Assembly: GCF_013415115.1 (NCBI RefSeq)
Contig: NZ_JACCDD010000010.1
Coordinates: 49,703-113,702, forward strand
Source: Vreelandella zhaodongensis
GTDB taxonomy: Bacteria > Pseudomonadota > Gammaproteobacteria > Pseudomonadales > Halomonadaceae
Direction of reading: 5' to 3'
DNA length: 64,000 nt
Below are positions 9,578 to 18,120 of this stretch, piece by piece; within the stretch, counting starts at the first letter, position 1; each line of letters begins with the position of its first letter. The position numbers and the translations under genes are program-made. The notes beneath the pieces are model-generated. The model did not search any database, was not told the DNA's origin, and saw only the letters and a list, made by a program, of their open reading frames with translations.

Positions 9578-9664
9578 TGGTGCCCAGAAGAGGACTTGAA
9601 CCTCCACGTCCATACGGACACTAGCACCTGAAGCTAGCGCGTCTACCAATTCCGCCATCTGGGC
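9578..9664 (-). tRNA. tRNA-Leu(CAG), copy 1 in transcription order
   Basis: An 87-base class II tRNA with encoded CCA and anticodon CAG. It differs from the other copies at the last acceptor pair: the 5' arm is GCCCAGA and the 3' arm TCTGGGC, an A-U pair replacing G-C, so pairing is kept. It is first in the transcript, directly after the predicted promoter. Confidence 0.97.
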
Positions 9665-9675
9665 AAGTGGCGCGT

Positions 9676-9703
9676 ATGATACCGAGGCCACGCTTAAATG
9701 CAA
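9676..9703 (-). promoter_or_regulatory. Sigma-70 promoter of the tRNA-Leu cluster
   Basis: On the minus strand TTGCAT (9703-9698), a 16-base spacer, then TATCAT (9681-9676), followed by a GC-rich stretch (ACGCGCC) before the first tRNA. A GC-rich discriminator is typical of stringently controlled stable-RNA promoters. Inferred by eye. Confidence 0.6.
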
Positions 9704-9909
9704 GACCCAGTAACTGTTTTTATCACTAAAAACGCATAATTGCGGCGCTAGGTGGTTGGGTGATTGAACGGGCGGCGCTATACTGCGTACATGACTAAAC
9801 AAAATATGATGTACGTCAGTCGATTCATGGCTGAACTCCCTCGCCCGCAGCACAGTGTGCATGCGCAGATTAGCTGCCTCCCGCAAACGCAATCAAGGAT
9901 GTTGATCGC

Positions 9910-12297
9910 ATGAAATATTGGACATTGAGTGATGATCCGCACGCCGAGCGCGAGGCGCAAAAGTATGATAATCCTGCGCCCAGCCGTGAGTACCTGTTGG
10001 CTGCTCTGGAGTCGTACGGCAAGCCGATTACCCATGAAAACATGAGTCGCATGCTTGGCATTGAAGATGAAGATCATCTTGAGGCTGTGCGCCGCCGCAT
10101 GGCTGCCATGGAGCGCGATGGTCAGGTATTGCGCGATCGCCGCGGTGCCTACGCGCTGATTGACAAGCTGGATCTTATTAAAGGGAAAGTGCAGGGGCAT
10201 CGAGATGGCTTTGGTTTCCTGCTGCGTGATGATGGTAAAAAGCCGGACTTAGTATTACCTCCGCGCCAAATGCGCCGTGTATTCCACGGTGACTATGTGT
10301 TGGCGCGTGTCAGTGGCCGTGATCGTCGTGGCCGGGATGAGGCAACTATTGCCGATGTGATTGCGCGCAATACGCAAACCATCGTGGGTGTGTATCGCAG
10401 CAATTCACCGGAATTTGGGGTGCTGATTCCTGAGAACCCGCGCATTACCCAGGAAGTTATCATTCCTCACACTGCCAGCGCCGGTGCAAAAGATGGTCAG
10501 GTGATTTCGGCCAAAATCGTTCAGCAACCCGCGACGAGAATTCAGCCGGTTGGCGAGGTGATTGAAGTGCTGGGTGAGCGTATGGATCCCGGCATGGAAA
10601 TCGATATTGCAATACGCAGTTACGATATTCCTGCAGAGTTCCCGCCAGAAGTGCTCGATCAAACCAGTGGTATTTCGGCGGAAGTGCTGGAAGAAGACAA
10701 GCAGCATCGCGTTGATCTACGCGAGCTTCCGCTAGTGACAATCGACGATGAGTCAGCCAAAGACTTCGATGATGCGGTGTGCGCGTGGAAAACAAAATCG
10801 GGCAGCTGGAAGCTGTTGGTCGCAATTGCGGATGTATCGCACTATGTTCGCCCTGGCACGGCGCTTGATGATGAAGCGCGTACGCGGGGTAACTCGGTGT
10901 ACTTCCCCGGCCAAGTCGTACCGATGCTGCCTGAGCTACTCTCGAATGGCTTGTGTTCGTTAAATCCGCAAGTAGACCGTTTGGTAATGGTTTGCGAGAT
11001 GAATATCTCTAAGACGGGCGCGATTAGCCGCTACTCGTTCTATGAGGCGGTAATGAACTCCCACGCTCGCCTGACCTATAACAAGGTGGCAGCCATTCTC
11101 GATAACGAGAGTGACGAAGGTGAGGCGCTGCGCAATGAGCACAAAGCGCTGGTGAAGCCGCTACAGAATCTCCATGAGCTCTACGGCCTGCTGCGTAGTG
11201 CGCGGGAAGAGCGTGGCGCGATTGATTTTGATACCACCGAAACGGCAATTATCTTTAATGATGAGCGCAAGATCGAAAAAATTGTGCCGCGTACCCGTAA
11301 CGACGCTCATAAGCTCATAGAGGAGTGCATGCTGGCGGCCAACGTGGCTACCGCACGTTTCTTGGATAAGCATGACCTACCAGCACTGTACCGGATCCAT
11401 GAGCGCCCAACGCCAGAGCGCCTTGATAAACTACGCCTTTTCTTAAGCGAGCTGGGACTCTCAGTTGGCGGCGGTGATATGCCGACGCCGCAGGATTACC
11501 AAGCGTTGCGTGAGGCGATTATCGATCGCCAGGATGCCGACATCATCCAAACCGTTATGCTGCGCTCCATGAATCAGGCGGTCTATTCGCCTCAGAATGA
11601 AGGCCATTTTGGCTTGGCATACCAAGCCTATGCGCACTTTACGTCGCCGATTCGCCGTTATCCCGATTTGCTGGTACACCGCGCTATTCGCTCGGTTATT
11701 CGCGGGCCGCGCCAGACCAATACGGTTGTTCGGCTAGAAGGTGCACCGGTCGATCCGCCAAGCAAGTGGTGCCCCTACACCTTCGAGCAAATGCTTGAGC
11801 TAGGTGAGCACTGCTCAATGACAGAGCGGCGGGCGGATGAAGCAACCCGTGATGTTGAAAGCTGGCTCAAGTGTGAGTTCATGTCCGACAAACTGGGCGA
11901 AACGTTCGAAGGTACCATCGCCTCGGTGACCCAGTTCGGCCTGTTTGTGCGTCTGGATGACTTCTATGTCGAAGGGTTGGTGCACGTCACGTCGCTGCCT
12001 TCTGACTACTACCACTATGAGGCAGAAAAGCATCGCCTCAAGGGTGAGCGCACGGGCACGACGTATCGCCTGGGTGATGGCCTCACGGTTCAGGTCGCTC
12101 GAGTGGATATGGACGATCGTAAAATCGACTTTGGCCTTGCTGATGAGAAGCCTCGGCCACGCCGCCAGCCGCGCAAGCGTCGTGGTGAGGAAGGTGGTGC
12201 TGAAAAAGCGGCTGCGCCAGGAGATAAGCAGCCGACTCGCCGTGGTCCAAGACGCACGCGCAACAGCTCGCGTAAACCATCGCCGAATAAGGGGTGA
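9910..12297 (+). CDS. rnr: Ribonuclease R
   Basis: A 795-residue processive 3'-5' exoribonuclease that degrades structured RNA. Visible order: N-terminal winged-helix-like region (about 20-85), cold-shock/OB domains (about 90-230), catalytic RNB domain (about 270-600) with the metal-binding IDDESAKDFDDAV segment at about 276-288, an S1 domain (about 655-740), and a Lys/Arg-rich tail rich in RRG. Length and layout match gammaproteobacterial RNase R. The next gene, rlmB, starts 3 bases after the stop codon, the same order as in E. coli. Confidence 0.96.
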   Translation: MKYWTLSDDPHAEREAQKYDNPAPSREYLLAALESYGKPITHENMSRMLGIEDEDHLEAVRRRMAAMERDGQVLRDRRGAYALIDKLDLIKGKVQGHRDGFGFLLRDDGKKPDLVLPPRQMRRVFHGDYVLARVSGRDRRGRDEATIADVIARNTQTIVGVYRSNSPEFGVLIPENPRITQEVIIPHTASAGAKDGQVISAKIVQQPATRIQPVGEVIEVLGERMDPGMEIDIAIRSYDIPAEFPPEVLDQTSGISAEVLEEDKQHRVDLRELPLVTIDDESAKDFDDAVCAWKTKSGSWKLLVAIADVSHYVRPGTALDDEARTRGNSVYFPGQVVPMLPELLSNGLCSLNPQVDRLVMVCEMNISKTGAISRYSFYEAVMNSHARLTYNKVAAILDNESDEGEALRNEHKALVKPLQNLHELYGLLRSAREERGAIDFDTTETAIIFNDERKIEKIVPRTRNDAHKLIEECMLAANVATARFLDKHDLPALYRIHERPTPERLDKLRLFLSELGLSVGGGDMPTPQDYQALREAIIDRQDADIIQTVMLRSMNQAVYSPQNEGHFGLAYQAYAHFTSPIRRYPDLLVHRAIRSVIRGPRQTNTVVRLEGAPVDPPSKWCPYTFEQMLELGEHCSMTERRADEATRDVESWLKCEFMSDKLGETFEGTIASVTQFGLFVRLDDFYVEGLVHVTSLPSDYYHYEAEKHRLKGERTGTTYRLGDGLTVQVARVDMDDRKIDFGLADEKPRPRRQPRKRRGEEGGAEKAAAPGDKQPTRRGPRRTRNSSRKPSPNKG

Positions 12298-12299
12298 GC

Positions 12300-13094
12300 A
12301 TGAAGTCGTCGTCTCGGCGTAGCTCGCGTCCGGCTATTCGCACTCCGGATGGGTTGGATCAAGTATATGGCGTTCACGCCCTAGAAAGTTTGCTTGAGCG
12401 GGGCGAAACGCCCCGTGAGCTGTGGGTGCAGCAGGGGGCGGGTAACCGCTTAAAAGAGGTAGTTGCCAGTGCTCAGTCACGTGGTGCGCGGATTAAAGAG
12501 CAGCCCCGTGATGTGCTAGACCAGCTTACCCAGGGCGCAGCTCACCAGGGGGTGGTGGCATTTTGTCCACCATTGACCCCTGAGGGAGAGGAGTCGTTGT
12601 GGTTAAAGCTACGTGCCTGGCAGGCAGCGACTCCGCCTTTACTATTGGTATTAGATGGGGTCACCGACGTGCATAACTTCGGGGCCTGCCTGCGTAGCGC
12701 CGATGCTGCGGGGGCTCATGGGGTGATCGTAGCCAAAGATAAAGCCGCTCCGCTAAATGCCACTGTGCGAAAAGTTGCCTGCGGTGCCGCTGAGGTAGTG
12801 CCGGTTTATCAGGTGACTAACTTGTCCCGTACGCTTGCCAAGTTAAAAGATGCTGGTGTCTGGATTACCGGCACAGCGGGCGAAGCCGATGCTAGTGTGT
12901 TTGAGATTGATATGACAGGCCCAACGGCATTAGTGATGGGGGCTGAAGGGAAGGGTATGCGTCGCTTAACCAGGGAGGCTTGCGATAACTTGGCTAAGCT
13001 TCCTATGGCAGGGCAGGTCTCTAGCTTGAACGTATCGGTGGCCACTGGCATTTGCTTGTTTGAAGCTGTTCGTCAGAGGCAGCTTGCAAGTTAG
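12300..13094 (+). CDS. rlmB: 23S rRNA (guanosine-2251-2'-O)-methyltransferase
   Basis: A 264-residue SpoU-family SAM-dependent enzyme that methylates G2251 in the peptidyl-transferase P loop of 23S rRNA. It has the substrate-binding N-terminal domain (VYGVHALESLL) and the knotted C-terminal domain with LDGVTDVHNFGACLRSA, MGAEGKGMRRL and LNVSVATGICLFE, the SPOUT motifs 1-3. ATG 12300 is preferred over GTG 12294 because AAGGGG sits just upstream. Cotranscribed with rnr. Confidence 0.95.
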   Translation: MKSSSRRSSRPAIRTPDGLDQVYGVHALESLLERGETPRELWVQQGAGNRLKEVVASAQSRGARIKEQPRDVLDQLTQGAAHQGVVAFCPPLTPEGEESLWLKLRAWQAATPPLLLVLDGVTDVHNFGACLRSADAAGAHGVIVAKDKAAPLNATVRKVACGAAEVVPVYQVTNLSRTLAKLKDAGVWITGTAGEADASVFEIDMTGPTALVMGAEGKGMRRLTREACDNLAKLPMAGQVSSLNVSVATGICLFEAVRQRQLAS

Positions 13095-13116
13095 TCACTA
13101 GCCCACTAAAATGCCT

Positions 13117-13142
13117 GCGCCCGTTTACTCTTAAGCGGGCGC
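13117..13142 (+). terminator. Possible hairpin after rlmB
   Basis: GCGCCCG ... CGGGCGC with a 12-base loop, 23 bases after the rlmB stop. No T-tract follows, so termination is only possible. Confidence 0.4.
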
Positions 13143-13306
13143 TCGTATTGGTTACTAGTAAATACGAAAACACAGTTCTGCTTGATGCCCCAAACGACAT
13201 CGTTCGCGGTGAATTAGGGCACTTCAGTTAACTCCTTGCTTCCCTGTCGTCGTTGAGACGCTTGTTTCAATGCACATCGGAAGCTGTCAAACCGCAAGGA
13301 GATTCC

Positions 13307-13687
13307 ATGCGTCATTATGAAATCGTGTTTATGGTCCACCCGGATCAGAGCGAGCAAGTGCCGGCTATGGTCGAGCGCTACACCAGCATCGTTACCGAAA
13401 ACGGTGGCACTGTGCATCGCTTGGAAGATTGGGGCCGTCGTCACCTGGCTTACCCGATCAACAAGATCCACAAAGCCCACTACGTGCTGATGAACGTTGA
13501 ATGCACCGGCGAGACTCTCGATGAAATCGAGAACATCTTCCGTTTCAACGATGCCATCATTCGCAGCTTGGTTGTTCGCTGTAAAGAAGCGATCACTGAA
13601 GCTTCTCCGATGATGAAGCCGGCAGAAGAAAAGCGTCCGCGTCGCGAAGATAAACCGCGCGCTGAAGAAGCTGAAGAAACTGCCTGA
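13307..13687 (+). CDS. rpsF: 30S ribosomal protein S6
   Basis: A 126-residue ribosomal protein that binds the central domain of 16S rRNA together with S18. It begins [14 protein letters not shown] and has the [15 protein letters not shown] block; the C-terminus is a charged Glu/Arg tail. ATG 13307 follows a strong AAGGAG site; an upstream in-frame start at 13253 would add 18 unrelated residues. First gene of the rpsF-rpsR-membrane protein-rplI operon. Confidence 0.97.
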   Translation: MRHYEIVFMVHPDQSEQVPAMVERYTSIVTENGGTVHRLEDWGRRHLAYPINKIHKAHYVLMNVECTGETLDEIENIFRFNDAIIRSLVVRCKEAITEASPMMKPAEEKRPRREDKPRAEEAEETA

Positions 13688-13720
13688 TTCTATCCACCGC
13701 ACGTTTTAAGGAGCTAGTCC

Positions 13721-13948
13721 ATGGCACGTTTTTTCCGTCGCCGTAAGTTTTGCCGCTTCACCGCTGAAGGCGTCAAGCAGATCGACTATAAAGATCTCGA
13801 TACGCTGAAGGCTTACATCACCGAAACCGGCAAGATCGTTCCGAGCCGCATCACCGGCACCAAAGCACGCTATCAGCGTCAGCTGGCGACTGCTATCAAG
13901 CGTTCGCGCTATCTGGCACTGCTGCCCTACTCCGATAGCCATCAGTAA
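13721..13948 (+). CDS. rpsR: 30S ribosomal protein S18
   Basis: A 75-residue basic protein that pairs with S6 on the 30S platform. [29 protein letters not shown] in pieces, and the [22 protein letters not shown] end are typical. It lies 33 bases after rpsF with an AAGGAG ribosome site. Confidence 0.98.
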   Translation: MARFFRRRKFCRFTAEGVKQIDYKDLDTLKAYITETGKIVPSRITGTKARYQRQLATAIKRSRYLALLPYSDSHQ

Positions 13949-13957
13949 GCGTTTAAC

Positions 13958-14812
13958 GTGATGCTGGCACTGGCGAGATGGCTCATGCGGGGTACGCCCT
14001 ATGCCGCTGGCGGGGCCGCGCTTGCAGCGTTGGTGCCTTGGCTCTTCTGGTTAGGAGCTGCTATTGCCGCGTTAGTTACTTTACGCAAAGGTTTTGCACC
14101 TGCGCTTCCGGTAATTATTGCAGCCGCACTACCTGCAGGTTTTTGGTGGTCTCAGGGTGATGTCATCCCGCTTGCCAGCGTGCTGCTGGTAACGCTAATG
14201 GCCGTTATCCTGCGTGAAAGGATGCGCTGGGGTGAAGCATTGATCGTTGGCACGTTAGCGGCCGCGGCAATGGTCCAACTAGGCATCTTTAGCCCACCGG
14301 GCGGAACACAGCTTATGCTGGAGCAATTGCGGGAGAGCTCAGTAGAGATCGACCGCATGCTCACTGAGTTTGCTAATCAAGGCATCGATACGCCGACGCT
14401 TGCTGCCATGGTAATTGGCGGTGTGACAGGGTTGGTGGTACTTCTGGCAGCCATTGCATGTTTGGCTCTGGCACGAAGCTGGCAGGCTGGGCTTTATAAC
14501 CCAGGTGGCTTTCGTGAAGAGTTTCACGCACTGCGCTTAACACCCAAAGAGCTCGCTGTATTAATAGTGCTTGGGGTGGCCGGGATGGTACTGGGAGCGC
14601 ATGCTCTGGCGATGCTTGGATGGATTCCTCTGCTAGTGGCTGGCATTGCGTTAGTGCATGGGTTTATTGGAATAAAGGGGATGAACGGGCTGTGGCTGGT
14701 GGCATTTTATGTGCTACTAATCACGACCTGGCCCACGATTCTCATTGTGCTGCTGTTGGGGCTGATTGACACATTCGCGAACGTTCGCGCACGCCTTGCC
14801 CGCAGCAACTGA
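13958..14812 (+). CDS. Polytopic membrane protein in the S18-L9 operon (DUF2232-like)
   Basis: A 284-residue protein with about eight hydrophobic segments, starting 9 bases after rpsR and ending 15 bases before rplI, so it is part of the ribosomal operon. A soluble loop at about 120-150 carries QLRESSVEIDRMLTEFANQGI, and a conserved-looking LYNPGGFREEFHALRL follows. It resembles the uncharacterised YybS/DUF2232-type proteins found at this position in several gammaproteobacteria; that assignment is from memory. Function unknown. GTG 13958 or ATG 13961 may be the start. Confidence 0.75.
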   Translation: MMLALARWLMRGTPYAAGGAALAALVPWLFWLGAAIAALVTLRKGFAPALPVIIAAALPAGFWWSQGDVIPLASVLLVTLMAVILRERMRWGEALIVGTLAAAAMVQLGIFSPPGGTQLMLEQLRESSVEIDRMLTEFANQGIDTPTLAAMVIGGVTGLVVLLAAIACLALARSWQAGLYNPGGFREEFHALRLTPKELAVLIVLGVAGMVLGAHALAMLGWIPLLVAGIALVHGFIGIKGMNGLWLVAFYVLLITTWPTILIVLLLGLIDTFANVRARLARSN

Positions 14813-14827
14813 CAAGAGGTTTACGAG

Positions 14828-15274
14828 ATGGAAGTCATTCTGCTCGACAAAATTGGTAAGCTGGGCGGCCTGGGTGACAAAGTCACTGTAAAGCCCGGTT
14901 ATGGTCGTAACTATTTGGTTCCTTACGGCTTAGCCGTGCCGGCAACCAAAGAGAACATCGAAGCGTTTAATGCACAGCGTGCTGAGCTTGAAGCCCAAGC
15001 CGCTGAGCGTAAAGCAGAAGCTGAAGCCCGTGCAGAGCAGCTTAACGACATCGAACTGTCGTTGGTTTCTAAAGCCGGTGACGAAGGCAAGCTGTTTGGT
15101 TCTATCGGTCCGCGTGACTTGGCCGACGCTATTTCCTCTGCTGGCATCGACGTTGCCAAGAGCGAAGTGCGTATGCCGCAGGGCCCGATTCGCAAAACTG
15201 GCGAATACGACATCGACCTTCACTTGCATGCCGAAGTGAACGCCGTTGTTCGCGTGGTTGTTGTTGCAGAGTAA
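14828..15274 (+). CDS. rplI: 50S ribosomal protein L9
   Basis: A 148-residue protein. It has the N-terminal rRNA-binding domain ([19 protein letters not shown]), the long exposed helix rich in Ala/Glu/Arg (about 45-75), and the C-terminal domain ([14 protein letters not shown]). Length is the usual one. An AAGAGG site precedes the ATG. A strong terminator follows, ending the operon. Confidence 0.98.
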   Translation: MEVILLDKIGKLGGLGDKVTVKPGYGRNYLVPYGLAVPATKENIEAFNAQRAELEAQAAERKAEAEARAEQLNDIELSLVSKAGDEGKLFGSIGPRDLADAISSAGIDVAKSEVRMPQGPIRKTGEYDIDLHLHAEVNAVVRVVVVAE

Positions 15275-15300
15275 CTCCTCTCAATAACGCTGACGCCTCG

Positions 15301-15335
15301 AAGGGCGCGGGATCTCCCGCGCCCTTTGTTTTTTT
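15301..15335 (+). terminator. Intrinsic terminator of the rpsF operon
   Basis: AAGGGCGCGGGA, a two-base loop, TCCCGCGCCCTT, then TGTTTTTTT. A strong rho-independent terminator 26 bases after the rplI stop. Confidence 0.95.
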
Positions 15336-15475
15336 AGGCGCCGGCCAAAAGTACGTACGCTGTTGGGTGCGTCTTTTTGAACGTCGCTTAGTGTGGATAT
15401 GCCGCTTATGGTGTGCCAGAGGTTGCGCTAAGATAGTCATCGTCGTTGGCTACGCTATTGGATAAGGAGCTCGCT

Positions 15476-16864
15476 ATGCAGGACCAGCCCTCTGCTGATC
15501 AGGAAACGGCAGCGCTAAAGTTGCCCCCGCATTCTCTTGAGGCGGAGCAGTCGGTGCTAGGTGGGCTAATGCTGGACAACCAGGCCTGGGACAATGTCTC
15601 GGAGCGCTTGGTGGCCGATGACTTTTACCGCTACGAGCACCGTTTAGTGTTCAATGTGATGATTCATTTGGCCGAATCTGGGCAGCCGCTTGACGTTATA
15701 ACGTTGTCAGAAGCGTTGGAAGCGCGTGACCAGCTCGATACGGTGGGGGGATTGGCATTTCTGGCAGAGCTTGCTCGTAACACGCCTTCGGCCAGTAATA
15801 TCCGTGCTTATGCGGATATCGTGCGTGAGCGGGCGACGCTTCGAAAGCTTATCCGTGCGGCCAATCAAATTGCTGATGGGGCTTTTTCTCCCCAGGGCCG
15901 ACCCGCGGATGAGTTACTCAATGAAGCTGAGCGCTTAGTGTTCCAAATTGCTGAAGAGCGACCGAAAACCGGTGGTCCTATCGGCATGAGCGAGCTGCTA
16001 ACCAAAGCCGTTGACCGTATTGATGAACTGTTCAACCTGAAAGGTGAAATGACAGGGCTTTCCTCGGGGTTTCGCGATCTGGATGAAATGACCTCGGGTC
16101 TACAGCCCTCGGATTTGGTGATTATTGCTGGCCGCCCGTCCATGGGTAAGACCACCTTTGCCATGAACCTAGTGGAACATGCGGTTATCTCTAGCGATAA
16201 GCCGGTGATGGTGTTCTCCATGGAGATGCCTGCGGAATCACTGATGTTGCGTATGCTCTCTTCGCTAGGCCGGATTGATCAAACCCGCGTACGCTCTGGC
16301 CAGCTAGAAGACGAGGATTGGCCGCGACTTACCTCAGCGGTCAATTTGCTCAAAGACAAACAGCTGTTTATTGACGACACTGCCGCGCTTTCGCCCAACG
16401 AAATGCGCTCGCGTTTGCGGAGGGTGGTGCGTGAGCACGGCAATATGGCGCTGATCATGATCGACTATCTGCAGCTAATGCAGATTCCTGGTTTTTCTGA
16501 AAACCGTACCGGTGAGATCTCGGAAATTTCTCGTTCGTTAAAAGGGTTGGCAAAAGAGTTTCAATGCCCCGTTGTGGCACTTTCTCAGCTTAACCGTTCA
16601 TTGGAGCAGCGCCCAAATAAACGCCCTGTCATGTCGGATTTGAGGGAGTCGGGTGCGATTGAGCAGGATGCTGATGTGATTGCATTCGTTTACCGCGATG
16701 AAGTGTATAACCCAGATAATCCAGATAATCAGGGGATTGCCGAGCTAATCATCGGTAAGCAGCGTAACGGGCCTATCGGTACGGTACATATGGCGTTTAT
16801 TGGTAAATACACACGTTTTGAAGATCTTGCGCCCGACAGCTACGGCGAAGCGTTCGGCGATTAA
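15476..16864 (+). CDS. dnaB: Replicative DNA helicase DnaB
   Basis: A 462-residue hexameric 5'-3' helicase of the replication fork. The N-terminal domain (PHSLEAEQSVLGGLMLD) is followed by a RecA-type motor with Walker A G-R-P-S-M-G-K-T-T (Lys225) and IDYLQLM as Walker B. No intein interrupts it. ATG 15476 has an AAGGAG site; the longer TTG start at 15446 adds 10 residues and is unlikely. Its place after rplI is common in gammaproteobacteria. Confidence 0.97.
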   Translation: MQDQPSADQETAALKLPPHSLEAEQSVLGGLMLDNQAWDNVSERLVADDFYRYEHRLVFNVMIHLAESGQPLDVITLSEALEARDQLDTVGGLAFLAELARNTPSASNIRAYADIVRERATLRKLIRAANQIADGAFSPQGRPADELLNEAERLVFQIAEERPKTGGPIGMSELLTKAVDRIDELFNLKGEMTGLSSGFRDLDEMTSGLQPSDLVIIAGRPSMGKTTFAMNLVEHAVISSDKPVMVFSMEMPAESLMLRMLSSLGRIDQTRVRSGQLEDEDWPRLTSAVNLLKDKQLFIDDTAALSPNEMRSRLRRVVREHGNMALIMIDYLQLMQIPGFSENRTGEISEISRSLKGLAKEFQCPVVALSQLNRSLEQRPNKRPVMSDLRESGAIEQDADVIAFVYRDEVYNPDNPDNQGIAELIIGKQRNGPIGTVHMAFIGKYTRFEDLAPDSYGEAFGD

Positions 16865-16865
16865 C

Positions 16866-16893
16866 TTGAGCGTCTGGGGGGAGAACGTATAAT
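16866..16893 (+). promoter_or_regulatory. Sigma-70 promoter for the small gene at 16931
   Basis: TTGAGC (16866-16871), a 16-base spacer, and a perfect TATAAT (16888-16893), starting right after the dnaB stop. The spacer and downstream bases also form a GGGGGAG / CTCCTCCCC imperfect inverted repeat that overlaps the -10 box and could act as an operator or early hairpin. Confidence 0.6.
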
Positions 16894-16930
16894 GCTCCTC
16901 CCCGACGAAGCAGATAGACAGGAGTGGCAA

Positions 16931-17224
16931 ATGGCAGGTGGTTTTAGACGTGGTAACCGCAAGCGTCTTCCAAAGTTAGAAGGCCGTGGGGAACTACAGT
17001 CGCTAGAGCGTGAAGGGCCATTTAAAGAGTGGTTGGGTATGCCTGACCTCTACCGTTACTTCCTGGTAGTTGAAGGGGAAAAATACAGCTACCAGACTGA
17101 GGATGGGGAGCTGCCGGTGACTGTGGGCGATAAGGTGGTTTTTCGTTATAAAGAAACCAAAGGTGGTAACTGGATCGACCGCAACTCGTTAGGCAAAGCA
17201 ATCGATCCTTCTGAATATCAGTAA
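16931..17224 (+). CDS. Small conserved protein of unknown function
   Basis: A 97-residue protein I do not recognise. The N-terminus is very basic (M-A-G-G-F-R-R-G-N-R-K-R), followed by predicted beta strands (YRYFLVVEGEKYSYQ, TVGDKVVFRYKE), which could fold as a small beta barrel. ATG 16931 has an AGGAG site 7-11 bases upstream and its own predicted promoter. No signal peptide or membrane segment. A nucleic acid-binding role would fit the basic start, but this is a guess. Confidence 0.75.
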   Translation: MAGGFRRGNRKRLPKLEGRGELQSLEREGPFKEWLGMPDLYRYFLVVEGEKYSYQTEDGELPVTVGDKVVFRYKETKGGNWIDRNSLGKAIDPSEYQ

Positions 17225-17304
17225 TTCGACGTATAAGTTGACGATCTGGTCAGGAACTCTTTTTTGATGTTGCCGTCATACCTAACTAGTGTGAAGGTAA
17301 TAAA

Positions 17305-17343
17305 ATTGTCATGGGGCAGCGTCATGCTATGTCCCATGACAAT
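17305..17343. repeat. Perfect 11-bp inverted repeat upstream of the DUF6482-like gene
   Basis: ATTGTCATGGG (17305-17315) and CCCATGACAAT (17333-17343) separated by 17 bases. The second arm ends 11 bases before the AGGAGGG ribosome site. It could be a regulator operator or an mRNA hairpin controlling translation. Confidence 0.75.
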
Positions 17344-17363
17344 GGACAATCATAGGAGGGATC

Positions 17364-17666
17364 ATGGAACTGAAAGAACTCAAACAGTTCGTTGCAGGTC
17401 ACGACAACTTTGAAATACGCGTTATTACTCATTCAGGTAGCCGTTTTTACCAAGTTGAGCTTGAAGATGTAGAGGGTGAGCGCCACATGCTAACCCAGCG
17501 TAACAAGCCGATGCTGTTTCGCTCGCTGGACGATGTCTATCTTGAGCTAAAGCGTGCTGGCATCCATCGCGCATACTTGGTGCAGCATGTACCCCAGGAT
17601 GAAGTGATTGGCCGTGACGCTCATTACAGCTCACCGCTGACATCGCGTATGCCGCTGGTATTTTAA
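17364..17666 (+). CDS. Conserved small protein, DUF6482-like
   Basis: A 100-residue soluble protein. It starts MELKELKQFV, has a strand-rich middle (YQVELEDVEGERHML) and a helix (LDDVYLELKRAGIHRAYLVQ), and ends with P-L-T-S-R-M-P-L-V-F. I connect it from memory with the DUF6482 family common in Halomonas and Pseudomonas; no function is known. A strong AGGAGGG ribosome site precedes the ATG. The inverted repeat upstream suggests its own regulation. Confidence 0.75.
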   Translation: MELKELKQFVAGHDNFEIRVITHSGSRFYQVELEDVEGERHMLTQRNKPMLFRSLDDVYLELKRAGIHRAYLVQHVPQDEVIGRDAHYSSPLTSRMPLVF

Positions 17667-17690
17667 TTCTCTTTTTGGGCTTGGTTTATT

Positions 17691-17730
17691 CACTTATTCA
17701 CTTATTCACTTATTCACTTATTCACTTATT
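17691..17730. repeat. Five tandem copies of the octamer CACTTATT
   Basis: Five exact 8-base copies in a row, lying between two convergent genes. The last copies overlap the stop codon and the final Asn-Lys codons of the DCC-family gene on the minus strand. It is a microsatellite prone to slippage; added copies would fall after the stop codon and leave the protein unchanged. Confidence 0.95.
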
Positions 17731-18120
17731 CGCTTGATGCTTTTCCCACCACTGCCCCAGCCGAACCCGGCGACGGGCAAAAAAACGATAGCCTGCATTC
17801 ATTACTCCTCGCAGGCCTGGTAAGCAAGAAAGCCACACTAGCCACCGGTATCCTAGCACTGCATAAAGGGCCCGGCTGGCATCCATTCCGATATACCAGT
17901 TTCCTCGGCCGTCTTTTACATGCAGCAGTCCCATCATGTCGTCAAATCTGCGTCCTACATCGGCTGCATTGAAATCACTGCTCTGAATATCCACTAGCGT
18001 GACGCGTTCTTGATGGCGATGCTTTGCAAGCCACGCGACTTCCACGCGGCAAAAAGGGCAGTGGCCATCGTGGTATAGCGTGACAGGCGACGTTGCATGA
18101 AGCGTAGAGAAGCGGCTCAT
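17722..18120 (-). CDS. DCC-family thiol-disulfide oxidoreductase-like protein (DUF393)
   Basis: A 132-residue protein with the family's defining H-D-G-H-C-P-F-C-R motif at about residues 17-25, a thioredoxin-like CxxC site. The usual later part (LSCLPGLRGVMNAGYRFFARRRVRLG) is present. DCC proteins are presumed redox proteins, but their substrates are unknown. Its start overlaps the photolyase stop by 4 bases (ATGA), so the two are translationally coupled. The last codons lie in a tandem octamer repeat. Confidence 0.9.
   Translation of the reverse strand: MSRFSTLHATSPVTLYHDGHCPFCRVEVAWLAKHRHQERVTLVDIQSSDFNAADVGRRFDDMMGLLHVKDGRGNWYIGMDASRALYAVLGYRWLVWLSCLPGLRGVMNAGYRFFARRRVRLGQWWEKHQANK

Noticed and set aside
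9482..9892. Minus-strand open frame of 136 codons across tRNA-Leu copy 1
   Set aside because: It covers a tRNA gene and its promoter; the frame is incidental.
17691..17730. Phase-variation switch of the DCC-family gene by the octamer repeat
   Set aside because: The stop codon lies inside the repeat so that additional copies fall after it; copy changes would not shift the coding frame.
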